Origin: UBA7332 sp051657165
GTDB lineage: Bacteria > Bacteroidota > Bacteroidia > Bacteroidales > UBA7332
Direction of reading: 5' to 3'
Length of the DNA stretch: 64,000 nucleotides
Assembly (NCBI GenBank): GCA_051657165.1
Contig: JBOFKD010000161.1
Coordinates: forward strand, 5,816-69,815
Below, one piece after another: positions 36,014 through 45,024 of this stretch. A program made the position numbers and the translations under genes. The notes under the pieces were generated by a model, which saw only the letters and a list, made by a program, of their open reading frames with translations, did not search any database and was not told where the DNA came from. The stretch's first letter is position 1; every line of letters starts with the position of its first letter.

Positions 36014-39000
36014 TTATGCTTTTGATTTTAGCGACTCTAACATCGCGATTTCTTCCTGAGCTTTCTTCGCTTTCTTACGTTCATCCCGCTGAGAGAAGAA
36101 TGTGTATACTACCGGGATTACCAGAAGGGTAAGCATGGTAGAGAAAGCTAGTCCGCCGATAATTACGATTGCCATTGGCTGCCACATCTCTGAACCTTCA
36201 GTCGGAAGTACGGCCATCGGGATCATACCGAGAAGTGTGGTGGCTGTGGTCATCAGTACGGGACGAAGACGTGATTTACCTCCGGAAACGATCGCTTTGA
36301 ATGTGTCGTCGCCACGCTCGCGGTTCAGGTTGATAAAGTCGACCAGTACGATACCATTTTTCACAACAATACCTACGAGCATGATACCCCCGATAGCGGC
36401 AGTAATACCCAGCGGTGTGTTTGTGATAAACAGTGACAGGATAATACCTGTAACGGCAAACGGCAACGAAAGCATGATAATGAACGGTGCAGAGAATGAT
36501 TCAAACTGCGATGCCATTACTATGTAAACAAGAAGGATTACCATAAGAAGAAGGACTCCCAGGTCGGCAAATGACTCTTGCTGATCTTCGAAAGAACCCC
36601 CTACTTTAATACCAAAGTCAGCCGGAACATCCATTTGTTTCAACTCTTTGTTGACACCGGCCACAACCTCACTCAGTGGTGCACTAGGCACGGAAACTGA
36701 AAGTGTGACCATACGTTCACGGTTTTTACGTTCGATGGACGGAGGTGACATCACCTCTTTTACCTGCGCTACCTCTTTGAGTTTCACACCTTGTCCCTGA
36801 CTGTTGTAGAGCATGATATTCTGGATAGCATCCAGCGACTGACGGTGTTCTTTTCCGTAGCGTACTACGATATCGTATTCGTCTCCGTCTTCGCGGAATT
36901 TAGAGGCCGTAAGACCGTTGATACGGTTACGCACATACTGTGCAGCAGTAGCATGCTGAATGCCCTGAATAGCCAGTTTCTTACGATCAAAGACTACCTG
37001 ATATTCAGGTTTGAAATCTTCGCGGCTGATGAGTACATCTTTTGCACCGGGAACATTCTGAATCACCTGAGATTTCAGTTGTTCGGCAAATGCATTGGTA
37101 CGGTCAAAGTCGTATCCGTAGATCTCGACATCTACCGTAGGCACACCCATACCACTACCTTTACGTCCGCCCGGATTCAGCTCCGAAGTTTTTATTTCGG
37201 GGAAGTTGGCTAGATCAACACGCATAGAGTCGGCCAGTTCGAAGATCGAACGCGAACGGTCCTTGATGTTTTTGAAACGGATATTATAGTTAATGATATT
37301 ATCGCCGTTGCTCTGCATAATTACCGCAAAGATATTATCGTCATCAGCTGTACCCAGCGTATAGTTCAATGCTTCAATTTCGGGATATTTCTGTAACCAG
37401 ATATCCGAGATCTTTTTAGCTGTTTCGCGTGTAAGCTCCACACGTGTACCTGTTTCGAGTTTAAGAACACCACTCATCTGAGCATTGTCCGAAGGCGGGA
37501 AGAACTCTGTCTGAAGCAAAGTACCCATGAACAGCGTGGCTACCAGAATAGCGACAGCTCCTGATATGGTGATGAATCTGTGGCGAAGTACCCAGCGAAG
37601 AATCTTCTCGTAGAAATTATCAAGTCCATCCAGGAAGATTTCGATCGGACGATAGACAATCATAAAGATTTTGGAGCGTCCCGGATCCTGTTTAAGCAAC
37701 TGAGAACACAACATCGGTGTAAGCGTAAGTGCTGCAATAGTAGAGAATACGATGATAATCGTAACCATCCATCCAAGAGGTTTGAACATCAGTCCGGCCA
37801 TACCGCTTACGAGAGTAAGCGGGAAGAATACGGCAGCTACGGTCAGTGTAGTAGCAATAACGGCTACCCCTACCTCATTGGTTCCGTAGATAGATGCCTG
37901 TTTCGGAGGTGAACCACGTTCGATATGTGTGGTGATATTTTCAAGTACCACGATCGCATCATCCACCACCATACCGATGGCTATGGAGAGAGAGGACAGC
38001 GTGATTACGTTCAGTGTATTATCGGATATAAGCAGGTATACAAAGGATGCAACCAGCGATACCGGAATAGTGATGATAATAATGAATGTAGCTCTCCATC
38101 TTCCAAGGAAGAATAATACAACCAATACGACGAAAAGGAATGCATAGAATACGGTTTCTGTCAATCCGGCAATACTGTTTTTAATACTGTCGGATGTATC
38201 CATAAGTACCGAAAGTTTCACATCCGGAGGCAGATTGCGCTGAATCTCCGGAAGAGCTGCTTTCACTTTATCGGCAATATCTACAGTATTGGCTCCCGAC
38301 TGTTTCAGAATCACAATAGAAGCACCCTGCTGGCTGTTCGTATAAGATTCTTCCAGTTTATCGCGGCTGGTATCTTTCACCTCAGCAATATCGCTGATTT
38401 TAACCACACGGTCTTTGTTGGCAAGGACGACAATATTTTTGATCTCGTCGCTTTCAACAAACTCACCCTGCACACGTAAAGAGTAAGTATCCGAACCAAT
38501 ATCGAGTGTACCACCCGGAAGGTTCATATTCTCGGAAGCCAGGATCTGACCAATCTGTTCGATAGTCAGGTTGTAAGCTTCGAGCATTTTAGGATCCAGA
38601 TTAACCTGAACCTGACGTTCGGGAGCTCCGGAGATAGACACAGACCCTACCCCGTCGATGCGGTTAAGAGCATTTGCCACACGGTCGTCCAGTATTTTAT
38701 ATAATGCCGGTAAGCTTTCTTTGGATTCAACAGAAAGAATAATAACCGGGATCATATTGGTACTGAAACGGAAAATCGTAGGTGTGTTCGTGCCATCAGG
38801 AAGCTGAGATTTAAAGATGTCCAGTTTGTCGCGAATATCATTCACGGCCACATCCAGATCCGTTCCCCATTCATACTCCAGTGTAACAACCGAGAAGTTG
38901 TCCATGGATTTAGAACTAATATCTTTCAGGTCATCAACCGTATTCAGACCATCCTCCACGAGACGCGTAACGTTGGTCTCCACATCTGAGGCATTGGCTC

Positions 39001-39157
39001 CCGGATATGAGGTCATCACCATCAGCTGGTTAGACTCAAAATCGGGCAACAGGTCGATAGACAATTTACTTAAGGAATAAAGTCCAAAAACAATTACTGC
39101 CAAAAAACACAACATAGTTGTGATCGGTTTTTTGACGGCTGTTGCATATATACTCAT
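36014..39157 (-). CDS. RND (AcrB/HAE1-type) efflux pump inner-membrane transporter
   Basis: A 1047-residue transporter with the full RND plan: two repeats, each with one helix, a large periplasmic loop and five or six helices. The N-terminus is MSIYATAVKKPITTMLCFLA; the proton-relay aspartates lie in AIGMVVDDAIVVLENI. GGIMLVGIVVKNGIVLVDFI is in the second half. Such pumps export drugs, bile salts, detergents or fatty acids across both membranes using the proton gradient. It is made with the adaptor 18 bases upstream and the TolC-like protein, so the tripartite pump is complete. The HAE1 subclass is indicated, not the metal-exporting HME type. Confidence 0.95.
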   Translation of the reverse strand: MSIYATAVKKPITTMLCFLAVIVFGLYSLSKLSIDLLPDFESNQLMVMTSYPGANASDVETNVTRLVEDGLNTVDDLKDISSKSMDNFSVVTLEYEWGTDLDVAVNDIRDKLDIFKSQLPDGTNTPTIFRFSTNMIPVIILSVESKESLPALYKILDDRVANALNRIDGVGSVSISGAPERQVQVNLDPKMLEAYNLTIEQIGQILASENMNLPGGTLDIGSDTYSLRVQGEFVESDEIKNIVVLANKDRVVKISDIAEVKDTSRDKLEESYTNSQQGASIVILKQSGANTVDIADKVKAALPEIQRNLPPDVKLSVLMDTSDSIKNSIAGLTETVFYAFLFVVLVVLFFLGRWRATFIIIITIPVSLVASFVYLLISDNTLNVITLSSLSIAIGMVVDDAIVVLENITTHIERGSPPKQASIYGTNEVGVAVIATTLTVAAVFFPLTLVSGMAGLMFKPLGWMVTIIIVFSTIAALTLTPMLCSQLLKQDPGRSKIFMIVYRPIEIFLDGLDNFYEKILRWVLRHRFITISGAVAILVATLFMGTLLQTEFFPPSDNAQMSGVLKLETGTRVELTRETAKKISDIWLQKYPEIEALNYTLGTADDDNIFAVIMQSNGDNIINYNIRFKNIKDRSRSIFELADSMRVDLANFPEIKTSELNPGGRKGSGMGVPTVDVEIYGYDFDRTNAFAEQLKSQVIQNVPGAKDVLISREDFKPEYQVVFDRKKLAIQGIQHATAAQYVRNRINGLTASKFREDGDEYDIVVRYGKEHRQSLDAIQNIMLYNSQGQGVKLKEVAQVKEVMSPPSIERKNRERMVTLSVSVPSAPLSEVVAGVNKELKQMDVPADFGIKVGGSFEDQQESFADLGVLLLMVILLVYIVMASQFESFSAPFIIMLSLPFAVTGIILSLFITNTPLGITAAIGGIMLVGIVVKNGIVLVDFINLNRERGDDTFKAIVSGGKSRLRPVLMTTATTLLGMIPMAVLPTEGSEMWQPMAIVIIGGLAFSTMLTLLVIPVVYTFFSQRDERKKAKKAQEEIAMLESLKSKA

Positions 39158-39175
39158 AACTTATTAATCTATTCG

Positions 39176-40180
39176 TTATTTCTTGATTTCAATTTTCGAA
39201 CCATTCACGAGTCTTGCAGCTCCGTTTACAACAACCTGTTGTCCGGCTTCAAGTCCGCTGATGATTTCAAATTTATTGTCCAGACGACGTCCGATTTCAA
39301 TTTTAGTATGAATCACCGAATCACCACTCACAACGTATACGAAACGTTCGTTAGAACCCGGCTGTTTCACAACCGCTTTATCAGACACGATAATACGTTC
39401 GGCTGTTTCGACCGGCAATACTACGCGGGCAAACATACCCGGACGAACTTTGTTGTTTGCGTTCGGAAGAAGAACCTCCACAGAGAATGTACGTGTCTGT
39501 TCGTCGACAGTCGGATAGATCAGATTCACTTTTCCCTTGAACAACTCATCGCCATACACATCCAGGAATACGTCTACACTCATTCCTTCTTTGATTTTCG
39601 GATATAGCTTTTCGGAAACATTGATTAATAGTTTCACGGGTTGAATCTGCATGACTGTAAGGATAGGCTGCTGCGCGTTGTACATATCACCCGGATCGTA
39701 ATTACGGGCAGTGATAACCCCGTCTATCGGGCTTAGAAGGTCTGTGTTCTCGTCCAGGGAGCTGAATGCATCCTTCGCTACATCATACTGCGCTTTCGCC
39801 TGATCAAGCTGCTGTTTAGAAACACCGCCCACAGCGTAAAGCTCTTTCACGCGGTTGTAATCAGATTCGATAATATCGAGTTGTGTTTTCTGCTGGCTAC
39901 GGTTAATGGCATCCATTTGTACCAACACCTGTCCTTTACGTACACGATCCCCCACCTCTACAAAGATTTTCTTAATACGGTTAGGCTGAGCCGAACCGAT
40001 AGAGTTTTTCTTGTAAGGCTGTACAGTTGCCGTAAAGTCATATATCTGATCCACCTGTTCAAGGCTGATCTGTTCAACATTTACCGGGAAGATGGTAGCG
40101 GTAGTTTGTTCTGCTTCTTTTTCTTTACATGAAGAAAGAACCAAAAGAGCCGCCAATGGAATTACTTTCAATCTTTTCAT
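39176..40180 (-). CDS. RND efflux membrane-fusion (adaptor) lipoprotein
   Basis: A 334-residue periplasmic adaptor anchored as a lipoprotein (MKRLKVIPLAALLVLSSC, lipobox LSSC). The biotinyl-lipoyl halves (KKIFVEVGDRVRKGQVLVQM, then LLSPIDGVITARNYDPGDM) flank a helical hairpin (IIESDYNRVKELYAVGGVSK). A beta-barrel follows (VDVFLDVYGDELFKGKVNLI). It links the inner-membrane pump with the outer-membrane channel. It sits between the tolC-like gene and the pump gene, with short gaps. Confidence 0.95.
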   Translation of the reverse strand: MKRLKVIPLAALLVLSSCKEKEAEQTTATIFPVNVEQISLEQVDQIYDFTATVQPYKKNSIGSAQPNRIKKIFVEVGDRVRKGQVLVQMDAINRSQQKTQLDIIESDYNRVKELYAVGGVSKQQLDQAKAQYDVAKDAFSSLDENTDLLSPIDGVITARNYDPGDMYNAQQPILTVMQIQPVKLLINVSEKLYPKIKEGMSVDVFLDVYGDELFKGKVNLIYPTVDEQTRTFSVEVLLPNANNKVRPGMFARVVLPVETAERIIVSDKAVVKQPGSNERFVYVVSGDSVIHTKIEIGRRLDNKFEIISGLEAGQQVVVNGAARLVNGSKIEIKK

Positions 40181-40212
40181 TTCTATCTTTCTTTAAATCT
40201 TTCTGTTTGAAT

Positions 40213-41616
40213 TTATTTTTCGGTATACTTGGTGTAATTAAATGTGCCCAGAATATTTTCGAGAGCTGATTTCGCGCTCAGGTATTCGTAGATTGCCTGA
40301 TTATACTGTAGTTCAGACTGTAAAAGAGCAATCTCTGCATCATTCAATTCGATGAACGTACCCATACCGGTTTCATAGCGTTTGCGGGCAATCGTAAGCC
40401 CTTTCTGAGCCATATCGACACCACCCTGCGTGCTTTCGACCTGACGGACAGTACGATTAATCTGATCTTTCGCATTTTTGAGCTGCATATTCAGATTTCG
40501 TTCCAGGTCAATGCGCTGAAGAGCCAGTGTCTGAATACCTACTTTCGTTTGCTTGTTGCGGAAGTATTTAACCCCTCCTTCGAAGATCGGGATCTGAAGA
40601 GAGAATCCGATTGTTGAGTAGGGAAACCACTGATAGTCTCTGAATTTGAAATCATCCGAAAGAGCATTATACGTATAATTGAAATTTGCTGCAAGCGTAG
40701 GGATGTAAGCAAACTGCTGCATTTTAAGCATTGTTTTCATCGACTTCACTTCCAGGTCCAACTGACGCAAAGTAGTATTCTGCTGAAGACCTAAATCTGA
40801 ATTAAGCGTTTCGGCATACATATCTTTTCGGTAATCATTCAACGAACCTTCTACCTGAAGTTCAACATCAGAGAGTCCAAGAAGCGTTTTAAGTTTTAGC
40901 TTAGACAGAGCCACACCACTTTCGGCCTGAAGAAGATTCGGTTCCATGTTTTTCACCTGCACTTCGGAACGAATCAGATCATACTCCGACACAACTCCCT
41001 GCTTAAGTCGTTCGCGTGTGATATCGGCATTGGCCTGAGCCTGTTTATAGCTTTTAAGAATGACATCGTATGAATCTTCGGAAAGAAGGATATTATAGTA
41101 AGCATCCTGTACCTGTTTTGCCATATCCAGATTAGACTGTCGGGAAGCTTCAACAGCTTTCTCGATATCTATCGTTCCTAATTGTACGTTTTTCCACAAA
41201 GTAGGAGCCACCAGCGGAAGAGAGATATTGAAACCTCCGGACCATGAGTTAGAAGTACCAACTTCTACAGCCATCGGTTGAGAACTCTCTGATTCACCGG
41301 CCGAATCACCATCGCCCATACCGGGCATTCCCCCTCCGCCAAAAATGAATTTTTGCTTTTTAAGTGTACGACTGTACTGAGCCGTTCCGGAAATATTAGG
41401 AAGCAATGCTCCGATCTTCTCCTTCTTTGCAAATCGTTTAATCTCAATCTGCTTGTCAGCAATCTCAATCGTAGGACTTTCTGTAAGTGCAATTTCAAGC
41501 GCCTGCTCCAGACTTAGTTTTACGATGGTCTCGTTATTCTGAGCCCATACCATAGACGGCAAGCATGAAAGTATGGCTAAACAGCCCCCCTGCAAAATGA
41601 ATCTTTTGTAATTCAT
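40213..41616 (-). CDS. TolC-family outer-membrane efflux protein
   Basis: A 467-residue outer-membrane factor with a signal peptide ending SMVWAQ. The two structural repeats begin LSLEQALEIALTESPTIEIA and SMKTMLKMQQFAYIPTLAAN; long coiled-coil helices follow each. In the first repeat, residues 92-113 form an unusual Gly/Met/Ser-rich loop (FGGGGMPGMGDGDSAGES), probably the surface-exposed loop of the beta-barrel. It is the second gene of the tetR-tolC-mfp-RND operon. Confidence 0.94.
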   Translation of the reverse strand: MNYKRFILQGGCLAILSCLPSMVWAQNNETIVKLSLEQALEIALTESPTIEIADKQIEIKRFAKKEKIGALLPNISGTAQYSRTLKKQKFIFGGGGMPGMGDGDSAGESESSQPMAVEVGTSNSWSGGFNISLPLVAPTLWKNVQLGTIDIEKAVEASRQSNLDMAKQVQDAYYNILLSEDSYDVILKSYKQAQANADITRERLKQGVVSEYDLIRSEVQVKNMEPNLLQAESGVALSKLKLKTLLGLSDVELQVEGSLNDYRKDMYAETLNSDLGLQQNTTLRQLDLEVKSMKTMLKMQQFAYIPTLAANFNYTYNALSDDFKFRDYQWFPYSTIGFSLQIPIFEGGVKYFRNKQTKVGIQTLALQRIDLERNLNMQLKNAKDQINRTVRQVESTQGGVDMAQKGLTIARKRYETGMGTFIELNDAEIALLQSELQYNQAIYEYLSAKSALENILGTFNYTKYTEK

Positions 41617-41644
41617 ACTCTCTACATTAATTTAATTTCTCTTC

Positions 41645-42256
41645 TCAATTATTATTTTTCTTAGCCTGATAATCATCAATTAACTTCAGACCTTTTTCTG
41701 TGGATATTCCTCTGATAAACACAACAATCATCGTTTCGACCGTTTCAACGATTGTGAAGTTTTTAGCTACCGGTAAGTCTGAGAACCAAAGGAAGTCGAA
41801 CTGACTTCTTAAAAGCAACATGGCTAATTCCGGATTGATATCCGACCGGATATAGCCCTGCCCGATCCCGGACTTCAGCATTTCGATCATATCTTTTACA
41901 TTCTCGCTTTGTGTAGCTTCGTAATCAGCATACACTTTGGAATGATACTTTTTCAGATCTCTGAAAAAATTTCGGTTAAAGCTTCTGAAGTAAACAGAAA
42001 CATTCTCGATGAAAGAAAAGAATAACTCCAGAATGTTATCCGCTCTGTTCATCGCTTCAAATCTCTGTTCAGCACCTACTTTGCTGCAAAGAGCCATACA
42101 GTCGCGAACTAAAGTCTCTTTGTCTTTAAAGTGTTCATATAATGTTCTTTTAGAAATACCAATATGCCTGGCTATTTCATCCATTGTTACAGACTTTATT
42201 CCGTTTAGTGCAAACTGTTCAAAAGCAATTTCGATAATCCGATCTTTTAATTCCAT
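41645..42256 (-). CDS. TetR/AcrR-family regulator of the efflux operon
   Basis: A 203-residue regulator. Residues about 1-50 are the TetR helix-turn-helix (RIIEIAFEQFALNGIKSVTM, IGISKRTLYEHFKDKETLV). The C-terminal ligand domain is divergent, as usual. It is the first gene of the operon encoding the tripartite pump, which suggests local autoregulation. The frame extends to a TTG at 42283, but that codon lies inside a TACATTTG promoter box (42281-42288) and would be upstream of the transcription start, so ATG 42256 is used. Confidence 0.9.
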   Translation of the reverse strand: MELKDRIIEIAFEQFALNGIKSVTMDEIARHIGISKRTLYEHFKDKETLVRDCMALCSKVGAEQRFEAMNRADNILELFFSFIENVSVYFRSFNRNFFRDLKKYHSKVYADYEATQSENVKDMIEMLKSGIGQGYIRSDINPELAMLLLRSQFDFLWFSDLPVAKNFTIVETVETMIVVFIRGISTEKGLKLIDDYQAKKNNN

Positions 42257-42280
42257 AAATATTAATTCATAACGACGCGA

Positions 42281-42309
42281 CAAATGTATGTGAAAACTCT
42301 GGAAACAAA
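42281..42309 (-). promoter_or_regulatory. Promoter of the tetR-efflux operon
   Basis: TACATTTG on the minus strand (42281-42288) fits TAnnTTTG. A TTTG lies 17 bases upstream (42306-42309), a plausible -33 element. The interval is the natural place for the regulator's operator, but I see no clear long dyad. Confidence 0.6.
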
Positions 42310-42446
42310 AAAAGTTTTCATATTTTCTTACTGTTAATATTTCCTATTAACTATTTATAATACATACACTAAACATGAAGCATCAAAAAAAATAATGCAC
42401 AGTCCAATTAAACAAGATTTCAAAAATAGCTTCCTAAGTTTTTTAT

Positions 42447-42454
42447 TACATTTG
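42447..42454 (+). promoter_or_regulatory. -7 box of the thyA operon promoter (TACATTTG)
   Basis: Matches TAnnTTTG, 70 bases upstream of the thyA ATG. Confidence 0.55.
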
Positions 42455-42524
42455 CGGAGTACATCAAACGAGTTAGAATCAATATTCGTACTTAATATTA
42501 CTAATCATCTGATTTTCACACAAT

Positions 42525-43319
42525 ATGAAGCAATATAAAGAATTACTTAATCATGTATTAGAGCACGGAGAATATAAAGAAGACAGAACAGGTACAGGCA
42601 CAATCAGTGTATTCGGGTATCAAATGCGTTTTGATTTCAAGAATGGGTTCCCCCTGCTAACTACGAAAAAGATTCATTTAAAATCAGTAATCTATGAATT
42701 GCTTTGGTTCCTGAAAGGCGACACGAACGTGCAGTATCTTCAGGACCATGGTGTAAGAATCTGGAACGAATGGGCAGATGAAAGCGGTGATCTGGGACAT
42801 ATCTACGGTTTCCAGTGGAGATCATGGCCCGACTATAACGGAGGATCAATCGATCAGATCACAGAAGCTGTCAACACGATTAAAAATAATCCGGATTCAC
42901 GACGGATTATAGTGAGTGCGTGGAATGTTGCCGACATCCCGAATATGCATCTGCCGCCCTGCCATGCATTCTTTCAGTTCTATGTATCAAACGGCAAACT
43001 AAGCCTTCAGCTCTATCAGCGCAGTGCAGACATATTCTTAGGTGTACCCTTTAACATTGCATCGTATGCTTTATTATTGCTTATGGTAGCACAGGTGTGC
43101 GACCTGGAACCGGGCGAGTTTATTCATACGCTGGGAGATGCTCATATCTACTCGAATCATATTGAGCAGGTAAAAGAACAATTATCGCGTAATGAAAGAG
43201 CGTTACCACAAATGGAGCTGAACAAAGAGATCAAAGACATCTTTGATTTTGACTTTAATGATTTTCAATTAACCGGCTACGATCCGCATCCTCATATCAA
43301 AGGAGCAGTAGCGGTATAA
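42525..43319 (+). CDS. thyA: Thymidylate synthase
   Basis: A 264-residue ThyA-type enzyme, full length. Signatures: EYKEDRTGTGTISVFGYQMR (phosphate-binding arginine), LPPCHAFFQFYV with the catalytic cysteine, LYQRSADIFLGVPFNIASYA. It methylates dUMP to dTMP using methylene-tetrahydrofolate, making dihydrofolate. The folA gene 30 bases downstream recycles that dihydrofolate, so the two form a functional pair. It heads a run of plus-strand genes that continues to ogt. Confidence 0.97.
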   Translation: MKQYKELLNHVLEHGEYKEDRTGTGTISVFGYQMRFDFKNGFPLLTTKKIHLKSVIYELLWFLKGDTNVQYLQDHGVRIWNEWADESGDLGHIYGFQWRSWPDYNGGSIDQITEAVNTIKNNPDSRRIIVSAWNVADIPNMHLPPCHAFFQFYVSNGKLSLQLYQRSADIFLGVPFNIASYALLLLMVAQVCDLEPGEFIHTLGDAHIYSNHIEQVKEQLSRNERALPQMELNKEIKDIFDFDFNDFQLTGYDPHPHIKGAVAV

Positions 43320-43349
43320 CACACATACAGAACATTAAATTATAACACA

Positions 43350-43847
43350 ATGAAAACAATATCAATAATTGCAGCAGTTGCAGATAACGGCGCTATCGGG
43401 AAGAACAATGATCTGATCTGGAGACTTCCGAACGATTTGAAAAGATTTAAGCAGCTGACAGACGGACATACCATTGTCATGGGCAGACGTACATTTGAAT
43501 CTCTGCCAAAGGGAGCTTTACCTAACCGCAAGAATGTGGTCATGACCTCTATGCCTGAAGCAATCGGCACATCTGCCTTTGTATGCACTTCATGGGAAGA
43601 GATGCTGGATCTGACAGAAAAGGATCCCGAAGTATTTATTATCGGCGGAGCCTCTGTCTACCGTGATGCACTGGAAATAGCAAACCGGATGTATCTGACT
43701 CGTGTGCACGGAGAATTTGATGCAGATGTATTCTTTCCGGAAATAGATTACAACGAATGGGAAGAAGTATTCCGCGAAGATCGGAAAGCCGATGAAAAGC
43801 ATCCTTATGACTATACTTTTATTGATTATATCAGAAAGGAAAAATAA
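43350..43847 (+). CDS. folA: Dihydrofolate reductase
   Basis: A 165-residue enzyme that reduces dihydrofolate to tetrahydrofolate with NADPH. MKTISIIAAVADNGAIGKNN is the N-terminal strand. The catalytic carboxylate lies in WRLPNDLKRFKQLT. VMGRRTFESLP binds the cofactor; EVFIIGGASVYRDAL is the C-terminal signature. It follows thyA, and its stop codon overlaps the start of the next gene by one base. Confidence 0.97.
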   Translation: MKTISIIAAVADNGAIGKNNDLIWRLPNDLKRFKQLTDGHTIVMGRRTFESLPKGALPNRKNVVMTSMPEAIGTSAFVCTSWEEMLDLTEKDPEVFIIGGASVYRDALEIANRMYLTRVHGEFDADVFFPEIDYNEWEEVFREDRKADEKHPYDYTFIDYIRKEK

Positions 43848-45004
43848 TGAATATCATATTATTTGACGGGGCAAGCAGAGTAGATCTCTTGCCCTTAACT
43901 TTTACACGTCCCGTCGGTGAAATCCGGACAGGGATTCTTACGATACGGGAAAAATGGGAAATGAGATTGAATGCAAAAGTCTCTTTTCTGACAGAAGAGT
44001 ATCTCAGCAGCAAATATCCGATGACAGTAGAAACTGACAATTTGTTTATTGCAGGAAACATTTTGCCTTCTCCTACGTTTATCGGGGAGTTAGTCCTATT
44101 AAATACAGGAGAATGTCTTATTTCGGAGGATAATCAGCTTCTGGCATTCCGGGGCACGTATGATGCCCTGAAAAGCGAGCAGTGGACGCCTGTTCAGGTA
44201 AAAGAAATGCCTGAAATGATTTGTTTCACCTATGATATATTCCTGAAGAACGGAGCAGAACTGGAAGCCGATTTCGCTTTTATCACGCAAGGAAGAGAAA
44301 GTGCGAAGATCAGCAAGACAAACACAGTAATAGGTGACTATCCTGTATTTATTGAAGAAGGTGCATTTGTTGAATGCGCGGTTCTTAATACGATAAAAGG
44401 ACCGGTATATATCGGGAAAGATGCCGAAATCATGGAAGGATCACTTATCCGCGGACCTTTTGCTGCCTGCGAACATGCAACGGTGAATATGGGTACGCGC
44501 ATTTATGGTCCTACAACTTTAGGCCCCTATTGCAAAGTCGGCGGAGAACTGAATAATGTTGTGATGTACGGATACTCCAATAAAGCACACGACGGATTTC
44601 TGGGTAATGCCGTTATCGGTGAATGGTGCAATATTGGTGCCGGTACGGAAGCATCCAACCTTAAGAATGATTACACGGAAATAAAACTGTGGAATTACAA
44701 TACGCGAAGATTTGCTAAAACAGGACTTCAGTTCTGCGGACTGATCATGGGCGACTACTCTAAGGCAGGGATAAACACGATGTTTAATACCGCAACGGTT
44801 GTAGGTGTTGGCTGTAATATTTATGGGACAGGATTTCCCCGAAACTTTGTTTCTTCATTCCTGGATGGAGGCAACAGTGGATTCGAACAGACAAACTTAA
44901 AGAAATTCTTTACCACAACCGAAAAAGTAATGGCGCGTCGTTCGCGGATTCTGACGGAAGAGGATAAGCAGATTTGTATGCACATTTTTGAATCAGATAA
45001 ATAA
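43847..45004 (+). CDS. GlmU-like sugar nucleotidyltransferase/acyltransferase (Bacteroidetes alternate type)
   Basis: A 385-residue protein. The N-terminal half is a divergent nucleotidyltransferase (MNIILFDGASRVDLLPLTFT, TRPVGEIRTGILTIREKW). The C-terminal half is a left-handed beta-helix of hexapeptide repeats (GPVYIGKDAEIMEGSLIRGP, VIGEWCNIGAGTEASNL). This matches the GlmU-like family of Bacteroidetes, thought to act in UDP-GlcNAc formation or a related sugar step. The glmM gene is elsewhere in the window. The start overlaps the folA stop by one base. Confidence 0.85.
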   Translation: MNIILFDGASRVDLLPLTFTRPVGEIRTGILTIREKWEMRLNAKVSFLTEEYLSSKYPMTVETDNLFIAGNILPSPTFIGELVLLNTGECLISEDNQLLAFRGTYDALKSEQWTPVQVKEMPEMICFTYDIFLKNGAELEADFAFITQGRESAKISKTNTVIGDYPVFIEEGAFVECAVLNTIKGPVYIGKDAEIMEGSLIRGPFAACEHATVNMGTRIYGPTTLGPYCKVGGELNNVVMYGYSNKAHDGFLGNAVIGEWCNIGAGTEASNLKNDYTEIKLWNYNTRRFAKTGLQFCGLIMGDYSKAGINTMFNTATVVGVGCNIYGTGFPRNFVSSFLDGGNSGFEQTNLKKFFTTTEKVMARRSRILTEEDKQICMHIFESDK

Positions 45005-45024
45005 ATCAACATCCATATCGAGAT

